Shown here in pieces: positions 57,427 to 64,000 of a stretch of DNA of 64,000 nt (its first letter is position 1; each line of letters begins with the position of its first letter). The translations under genes and the position numbers were made by a program. A model generated the notes under the pieces. The model was not told the DNA's origin. It did not search any database and saw only the letters and a program-made list of their open reading frames with translations. The stretch comes from Diphasiastrum complanatum (lineage: Eukaryota > Streptophyta > Lycopodiopsida > Lycopodiales > Lycopodiaceae): positions 43,332,862 through 43,396,861 of the forward strand of contig CM055095.1 in the NCBI GenBank assembly GCA_029204225.1, given 5' to 3'.

Positions 57427-57438
57427 GCTCTGATACCA
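57427..57438 (-). other. Copia C primer-binding site
   Basis: The minus strand reads TGGTATCAGAGC exactly, preceded by TTAAT. A 5' LTR should start just beyond, and a TATA-like CTATATATATG on the minus strand near 57975 would fit as its promoter, but the outer boundary is not fixed. Confidence 0.88.
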
Positions 57439-60400
57439 AATTAAGAAAACACAGTTTAAACACCCGACCGGATCAATCACCATAGCACAACGTCAAGTGC
57501 AGAATTGCTCTCAACAAACTGTATATTCAACTGATAAGTAAGTCCAAAGATCAGTTGCTTAAAAGCACTCAAAGGGCGCGTAAAAGAATAACTCTAGAAC
57601 TAAGCACATGTGGTGCCGTCGAAATAAGAAAGCACTGTATAAGTCGATCATTGCTATTTTAACTCAATCATAATGTTGAATTCACACGTGTGGGACGCCC
57701 TACACACGTACTTTTGATCTCCTAAGCCCAATAATACCATAAAGATCAGTAGCATTGATTGACAATAGGAAAGCTGATCATACAAGAAATATTATTGTGT
57801 TACAAGCAAGATCTGTCAACAAAACATGAAACTAGGCATAATAAATGCCTCAGCTCGGCTAGAGAGAGAATATGAAAGTACAAAACTCGAGTAGAGAGAG
57901 AGGGCACAAAGGGCTTGTCTCCAAATTTGCATTACACACAAATTTCATCATTTTCTCAATGAGAGTACATCACATATATATAGATCCATGGACTCTCCTC
58001 CTACTTTGAGTTGAATTGGAGTTATGAATCCACCTCTCAAGCTATCTAGACTTATTCAAGCCACCTCACTATGTCTAATTGTGCCACCTAGTCTTTTCAT
58101 GCATTAAATGTGGCATGCAAAGTACAAATGGCAATTCCTATGGTAGCTCTAGTTTCTACTTCTACCTACCTTGAATATTTTATTCTAAGATGGGTCTTTA
58201 CTAAGCCAAAAGAGCTCAATTCATCTTTGGCATTTTTAGGACTCCTACTCACAACATTAGATAGATTTTTCCAATATTTTGACACATAAGAAGTACCCCA
58301 GTCACGACGAAGATCCTTCAGAAAGGGGGAGCACAAGTATTGGGAAATCAATCTCCTTCTTTAACTAGCCCGGGGTTCATTATGTGCGTGGTTTTTTTTG
58401 CCTATAATTTTGTTTTGTGACTCCACTAGTATTTATATCATAATACGCTTTCACCAAAGTTTCTTACAGACTTTCTAAATGACACACCCTCAATCGATGA
58501 CCTCTTGCTAGCTCTCACCCACATACCGACTTGCAAGAAATTATTTTTTCTCTAGCACTTTGTACAATTGCATTTGCCATATCTCCAACACCAGCATCAT
58601 ACAAACTTACTTTCATCTTGTACTCATATCTTCTTTGCCACACACTATGTGATTCAATCAAGTTTTTCTAAACTTGTCTTGATTAAGTCAAGTTTATAAA
58701 ATGACTACTCAAAATAACCCAATTCTACAAGTTAGAATAAAGGACTTTAGTCAAGCCTACTGACCATGATGTTGCTCGACTCAGTTTGACAATTGTGTCT
58801 TCCCTAAACTTTTGTGAACATTTGACAATCGGTATTCACAAGCCATTTTATGAGCTCACTTATAATGAACTTTGCTCGATGAGCCAAATCCAACACCTAA
58901 CAATTTGCTCAACCACAAGATTTAGGTGCCGATGAAAGCATATGAGGGCTAACTCTTCCACATGATGGAGTTTTTGTCAGTTTTCTAGATAAGACAAGTT
59001 GAATACTTTGGATTCCTAACTATGGACAAATAAAACCATAATTAACATCCACAATATGAAAATGTAGTAATTTTTGGTTGACAAGGAGGTGCTTCCAATG
59101 ACCTAAGGCCCACTAAGTGCACACCCCACCACACCAAGGTGTGGTTCGGTGGATTGTGAAACAACCCTTTTAATTATGAAAATAATTTTTGTAGTATGCA
59201 ATGACTAAATTTGGGCATGTGTCAAAGTGGCATGTATTTCTCTCTTACCAAACAATGTGCTAGCCTTGACTAGCTATGATACTATAAAAACTTGACCAAA
59301 GTCTTTTAGCTCATTTTTAGGGCATTATATGGCATATTTGTCTCCACTTCTAGTTTACACAAAAGGCCCATGGGATGTGGAGCATAAAAGATATTATGCC
59401 CAAAAAGCCCGTGGGCTTTGGAATCATAGATAACAAGTGTCCCAAAACCATTAAACCAAACATTTTGCTTTGTATTTTAAAGCCGAGAAAGACCTTGAAT
59501 GTCCGACCGAGCTTTATGTTTTTTTTGGGCCTTGAGGAGGGCCCTTAAAAGTGTGAAGTCCTCCCATATGCCTTTACCCCCTCATGTAAATAAAAAATCA
59601 TACCAACCCTTTCTTGAGGAGTAGGTGCCCTGCCATTTAGTCTCCTTCCCTAAGCAGAGTTCTTTTTTCTTCACAAACCATTTGCCTCTGCTTTCCTCTG
59701 CTGTTCTTTCTTGCACGCTCATGGTTTGATCCACCTTCTGTGATACCCTAAAAGGATCTGCACTGCCCGATTTTGGTCAAGATTGTTATCAGAACAAAGC
59801 GAGGGATTGGGATCCATTTGTCATATTAATATCACCGAGCTGCTGTGTCGAAGAGGAGAAGATGGGATGTGCTGCCTCCAATTCCGGTGATTGATTTTGT
59901 TTCTCTTATACTTTTGCTACACTATTTTGATTTTTGTATACGTTCATCCTTGCGGATTGAAGAAATAAGTAGGTCGTCGGTCATGATGTCTTAAGCCGGC
60001 ACCAGGGGTAGTGGGAAAAGTTACATTACGAGTTTGAGAAGCTAGAATCTTAGTAAGAATTCTACAATTCTGCGGCTTCTTTTATTTCATTTACCATTTA
60101 GAAAATTCGTGTAGTGGCTATTCTGGCTTCGTCTTTATTCAACTTATGAGCTTCCCGATTTCTCTGCAAATTGTACGTTCACAAGTTCGGGATGCGAGTC
60201 TTGATTTCTTTCTTCGGAATGCCCTGTCGAAAGAGCAATTATCTTTGAATAGCTTATACACAAGATCCTGGAACAAGCCCCATCCAAGATTATTTCATTG
60301 AAATTTGCAACTGGAAAGTAGTCATGAGTCGATCTGTTGAATTATAGTCAGGCTAGAAAGGGCATGTCACCTTTGTGCAAAAATAGAATTTTATCTTTGG

Positions 60401-61441
60401 AAGATTGCTTTTGAGCTCTTTACCATCGGCAGAGAACCGTGAAGCTTAAGAAACTTGTTTGTTCTAAGCTTGCTCTCATTAGGTCACCTCGCCAATGTGG
60501 AGCAACTCCCCCCACTGAGAGATTCAGGGAGTTCAAATTTATATGAGAAGTAGTTCAGCTCAAAAATAGGTCATTCATGGGGTGCAGCTTTAGTGTAACA
60601 AGTTCGGGGCCTTTCCAAACTTGCAATTTGTTGTGGTGAAATCATTTGTGGAGAGAGTTGGTTTTTGTCGGAGGAAGTTTTATAGAGAATAGTTTTTTCT
60701 CCGCTCTCAAAGTGAGTGTGTATTTTCATAAGATTCTATTTGTCCTTAATGACTTGTCTTGTATGGATCAAGAAAACTTGGAGAATGATGACAAATCGTT
60801 AGTTTATGTGGTGCTCCGTTCGATGATTAGTATTGAAGGCAATTGGCACATGCCCTTAGTTACCGATATGACAAACATAACACTTGATTTCCAACACTTC
60901 ATTTATCATCATTTGTCAGTAGACCGTGTGATTGGGCCTCTTGGGTTAGATAAGATCACTCAATTTTATTAGTAGTTACAAGGCGTTTGGATTAGCTTAA
61001 TGTATTTATAATATTAGTCAAATTCCCTGTTTAGGGAGAGAGATAAGAGAAAGAAAGACAACTTCATTGATCGAGAAGAGTTGCAAGTATTCGATAGAAT
61101 GGTGATATTTAAGATTCTTGGAAGGAGATATACAAACTTTGACCTTACTTACTCCTACTTTATAAACTTTAAAGACCCTTGATACGATCCAATTTAGGCT
61201 TCAAATCTATGCCTATTTTTAGCTGCCCAATAATAGTCTTTTCAATAGTAGATGACCAGAATGCTAATTCATAAGAGATAAGTTTGTGATAATTTTATTT
61301 ATCATAATAAAGGGTCCAAATCACATTCACAACACTAACGAACCCAAGTTTCTATATAGCTGTTTGTAAGTCTCCCTTGTTCACTGAAGCCAATATCCAT
61401 ACATACTATCATTTCAAAAATGTGGATGTGGACTAATTATC
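57439..61441. other. Probable copia C 5' LTR start, then unassigned sequence
   Basis: The first few hundred bases are presumably LTR. Beyond that no gene was recognised. An open plus-strand frame of 108 codons at 60646-60972 shows no known motif. A TTGTTATCAGAACAAAGC phrase at 59783 loosely resembles a retroelement primer site. Confidence 0.3.
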
Positions 61442-61540
61442 AAGAAGGTTAGTGAGGTAAATTATAAGCTACAACTACCTGAGGGATGCCAGGTGCATCC
61501 AGTGTTTCACGTAACTTGTTTAAAAAAAATGCTTGCATGA
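61442..61540 (+). pseudogene. Ty3/gypsy pol C-terminal fragment
   Basis: The plus strand reads 'KKVSEVNYKLQLPEGCQV' followed by 'HPVFHVTCLKKM', the conserved end of gypsy integrase ('YKLELPEGSRIHPVFHVSLLKK'). Only about 32 codons remain, ending at a TGA. Confidence 0.85.
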
Positions 61541-61684
61541 CGGTGATAACTTGGTAGGTGGCATGGTTGCACTCCAGGAGAGATGTGGTGGACCATGGGC
61601 TAGATCGTATCTTAGAGCAGAGGTAGAGACGATTCTGAAATCGTGTCGTCTAGGAATACCTCATGGCGTGGAAAGGGCTACCGA

Positions 61685-62155
61685 CTCATCATTTTGTGCA
61701 AACTCTACCAAGGGTAAATGGTTAGCATAGTTTGTCTGCGTACCACTTGCATAAGCTCGAATTATGTCTTCCAAGACCTGATTGGGGACCCTTTCTGTTG
61801 GACGTTTTGCTTCACGTCTCATTGCAGTCAGGGCTAGAAGTAATGCCCAAATAGATAAAGGTGCCTACGAGACTCTATTATCCCCAACCTATGTGCCTTT
61901 ACCATTCGGCATGTGAACTGTACATCGGTTATCTAAGGATACAATATTCAAGTTAAGTTTTTTCGCTGCACGCGAATCTATAATGTTATGCAAGGAATTG
62001 ATGTTGAATAAGACGATAAGGTCACGACGTTCCAATCTCTCCATCATGCGTATCAGTTGACGGGAGACTTCTGATATGCACAACGAGTCATAGGAGATGT
62101 GGACTTGTGCTTCAAAGTCTGCTACATCTGTATAGGATCCTTTTGTGACTCCCAA
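61685..62155 (-). pseudogene. Ty3/gypsy protease fused to integrase core relic
   Basis: Protease: 'LIVLFNINSLHNIIDSRAAK' and 'TVHMPNGKGT' match the gypsy aspartic protease ('VLIDSGSTHNFI...AKKL'), with the catalytic Asp replaced by Asn. After a stop near 61889 and a frame change, integrase phrases appear: 'RPTERVPNQVLEDIIRAYAS' and 'HLPLVEFAQND' (61820-61685), equivalent to 'DGQTERVNQVLEDMLRAY'. RT and RNase H, which normally separate these domains by over 1.5 kb, are absent. The adjacent integrase end at 61442-61540 is on the opposite strand. Confidence 0.75.
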
Positions 62156-64000
62156 TCAGCACTCGAACGCGATAAATCATGTTAAGCCTTTAAATATATG
62201 GAGATACAAGGGCTGCAGCAAAACTCGGACTTTCAGCTCCAAAAATAGTTAAAATCGGCCCTAATCGGATGTAATTTTTTGCAACTAGGTCTGAAAATTT
62301 GCGGAAGGTATATCCATAGTAGGTTGCCCTCTTGGTAAGGAGTCTTTGTGTCAAATTTCAGGCTAAAATGGTAAATAACTAGGGTTCTATCAATGTTCAA
62401 AGACCTAAACAATGCTCAAAAATTTGGAATTAAAAAAAAAGGTCATTCCTTGCCAAAATTTCCTGGCTGGCCCCTTCCTAGGCAGTGATTTAGGAGAGTG
62501 GCCAATATTCTGCTCCAAGGTGTGATGGCTTGCAGGTGCAAATTTGAGTGTTTTTCTTTTAAAAAAATTGTGCTGCCCTACAAAAGTGCATTGCCCAGTT
62601 GTAACGTTTTCCTGCCCATTAATCCTTGCCAACAAAATTGATGTGGCCGCCTCACAAAAAGGGTGCGTTTGCTTATGTGGCAGCACAATAGTGGCACGTA
62701 TCTTTCTCTTTCTACACATGGCACTCCCACAAACATTTTCTTTCTCCAACCCTCTTTGAATTGTTACAAGCCTATCTTTCCAAGCTTGTCAAACCATGAA
62801 GGCTGGTGTGTTGAATGAAATAGGCACCCTCCCTTTGAGTCCGACCTACTATTCCTGTTATCGGACTCATGGCAACCACTGGTGGGTGATCAGTCCACTT
62901 GGCATGCATGCCTTTTGTGACCCTTGACTTTTGAGTGACTCATAGGGTACCAGCCCCTTGCCCCACCATGGACCTGTGACCTGCTCAGTCGCTCCGGCTA
63001 CTTGCCGACTAGCTTGTTGTCACACATAGATGACTAGGATCTTGACAGTCACGATTTTTCATCTCTTTGATTATTTGATTAATACATGATGTTTCGACCT
63101 CGTCGACAATCTATGGTTTTGCGTCAACATGATAGAATGGAATGTGATTATTATTTTCTAGCTCAAACAACTTACAATACTTGATGGAATGAGACACAAC
63201 ATGATTATTATTTTCTAGCTCAAACAACTTCAAAATTAGATTATAATTCTTAGTAGCAAAGTAACACGATTGTATGAATCAAATATTTGGAGAAACATTA
63301 ACCCTGACCCTACCCTTTTCCTTTATGTTACTTTGAGGTTACTCAATTTTTTAACAGGCTTCTAGTTATTCAATTGAGTGCAAATGATGCTTATGGGACC
63401 TTGTTTGCTCTTCTAAATTCCTAATCCACCTCCTCAAGCTTCAACGTGAGACTACAAACAAAGGAGCAAAAAGAAAGATTATTATATCAACTCACAAGGA
63501 AAGAATAGAGAGTGGTGAGGGGTGAGGGATTGGAAACAATAATATTGTCGATTTTGGGGATCTAGATATGCACCAAAGAGAAGAGAGTTACAAGCAAATA
63601 GGAAAAACTAGACATTGCCAAAGGATATTCTTGACAAGTCATTCTTATAAAATAATGCTGCAATTACTTGTCACACTCTTTGAGTTGTTCCAATGTGCTC
63701 ACTTAGTTAAACGTCTGTTGTTTTTTGATACATTTTTTTTTGTCAGTTGGACCTTTGTAAAATTTGATCTTTTATTATTGATTCATAGGATGAAAAAGTC
63801 GATGTTGAAAAGTGTCACTTTTGTGAAGCAACTTATGAAAGACATATATAAAAGTTAGAAATTTTTTCTTGATAATTTTTAGAGCATGAAAACTTTGGTC
63901 TTGGTCGCTGACTTCTTATGTTCAAAAAATTGACAATTGCGAAATGCATGTCCCATCATCTCATTTACATGACTTATTTGGTACGATAAATGGCATCTCC
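62156..64000. other. Unassigned stretch to the right edge
   Basis: No gene was recognised. TGATTATTATTTTCTAGCTC followed by AAACAACTT occurs twice, near 63147 and 63202. Open stretches at 62405-62749 (minus) and 63568-63858 (plus) have no recognised motifs. Confidence 0.35.
63147..63231. repeat. Short direct repeat, 29 bp, two copies
   Basis: The unit (TGATTATTATTTTCTAGCTC plus nine bases) is repeated with 55-bp spacing and no visible mismatch. Confidence 0.85.

Larger units (their letters stand above)
53226..57438 (-). mobile_element. Copia element C, deletion derivative
   Basis: In element order it has a primer site (57427-57438), a leader of about 1.2 kb, gag, zinc knuckle, protease, part of integrase, RT, and RNase H ending with a stop at 53270, then a polypurine tract at 53226-53240. 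Three coding gaps are visible. Sequence beyond the primer site (from 57439) does not match sequence left of 53225, so paired LTRs could not be shown. Confidence 0.88.

Noticed and set aside
59783-59800. Plus-strand primer site (TTGTTATCAGAACAAAGC) of another retroelement
   Set aside because: The match is loose, the preceding base pattern lacks a clear CA end, and no gag was found downstream.

Overview
This window looks like nuclear DNA of a land plant with a large, repeat-filled genome. The evidence is one spliced host gene with GT-AG introns up to 4.9 kb, decayed Ty1/copia and Ty3/gypsy retrotransposons of plant type (LTRs followed by a TGGTATCAGAGC-like tRNA-Met primer site), a LINE-type ORF1 with a DUF4283-like domain, and very long dinucleotide arrays (TA, CT, GA). 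I cannot name the species. Nothing bacterial, organellar, CRISPR-like or viral was seen.

The only host gene I can defend is a Rab1/RABD-type small GTPase on the minus strand (25006-34462). It has eight coding exons that assemble without a frame break into 202 residues with every GTPase motif present. Its first intron carries a dead gypsy fragment, and its sixth intron (4.9 kb) carries small tandem repeats.

Layout. 1-1266: 5' end of a minus-strand copia element (gag, primer site, 638-bp LTR) cut by the window edge. 2240-2900: relic gypsy integrase. 3000-5870: microsatellites and short duplications. 7609-8590: gypsy gag and leader. 8590-13000: near full-length copia element A, with pol in one frame but broken by seven stops. 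13094-13490: tandem array of about 82-bp units. 13700-14910: LINE-like ORF1. 15435-20210: gypsy pol, split between its second catalytic Asp and catalytic Glu by a 3.6-kb insertion with a 5-bp target duplication. 20451-20545: tRNA-like SINE. 20808-21422: unrecognised ORF.

25006-34462: RABD. 36500-41621: copia relics, an LTR, a repeat shared with 18.5 kb, and a second LTR. 42430-42760: gypsy gag. 43625-43820: pure CT array. 45195-49937: copia element B with both LTRs but an internal deletion. 50400-51243: tail-to-tail arrangement of short LTR units making a 94-bp near-perfect palindrome. 53226-57438: copia element C, a deletion derivative. 61442-62155: rearranged gypsy pieces.

No retroelement seen here is intact, so none should be active on its own. 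Many stop codons are explained by C-to-T or G-to-A changes, as expected in methylated plant repeats. I found no new functional system. The most informative structures are the nested insertion, the LTR palindrome and the internally deleted copia elements.
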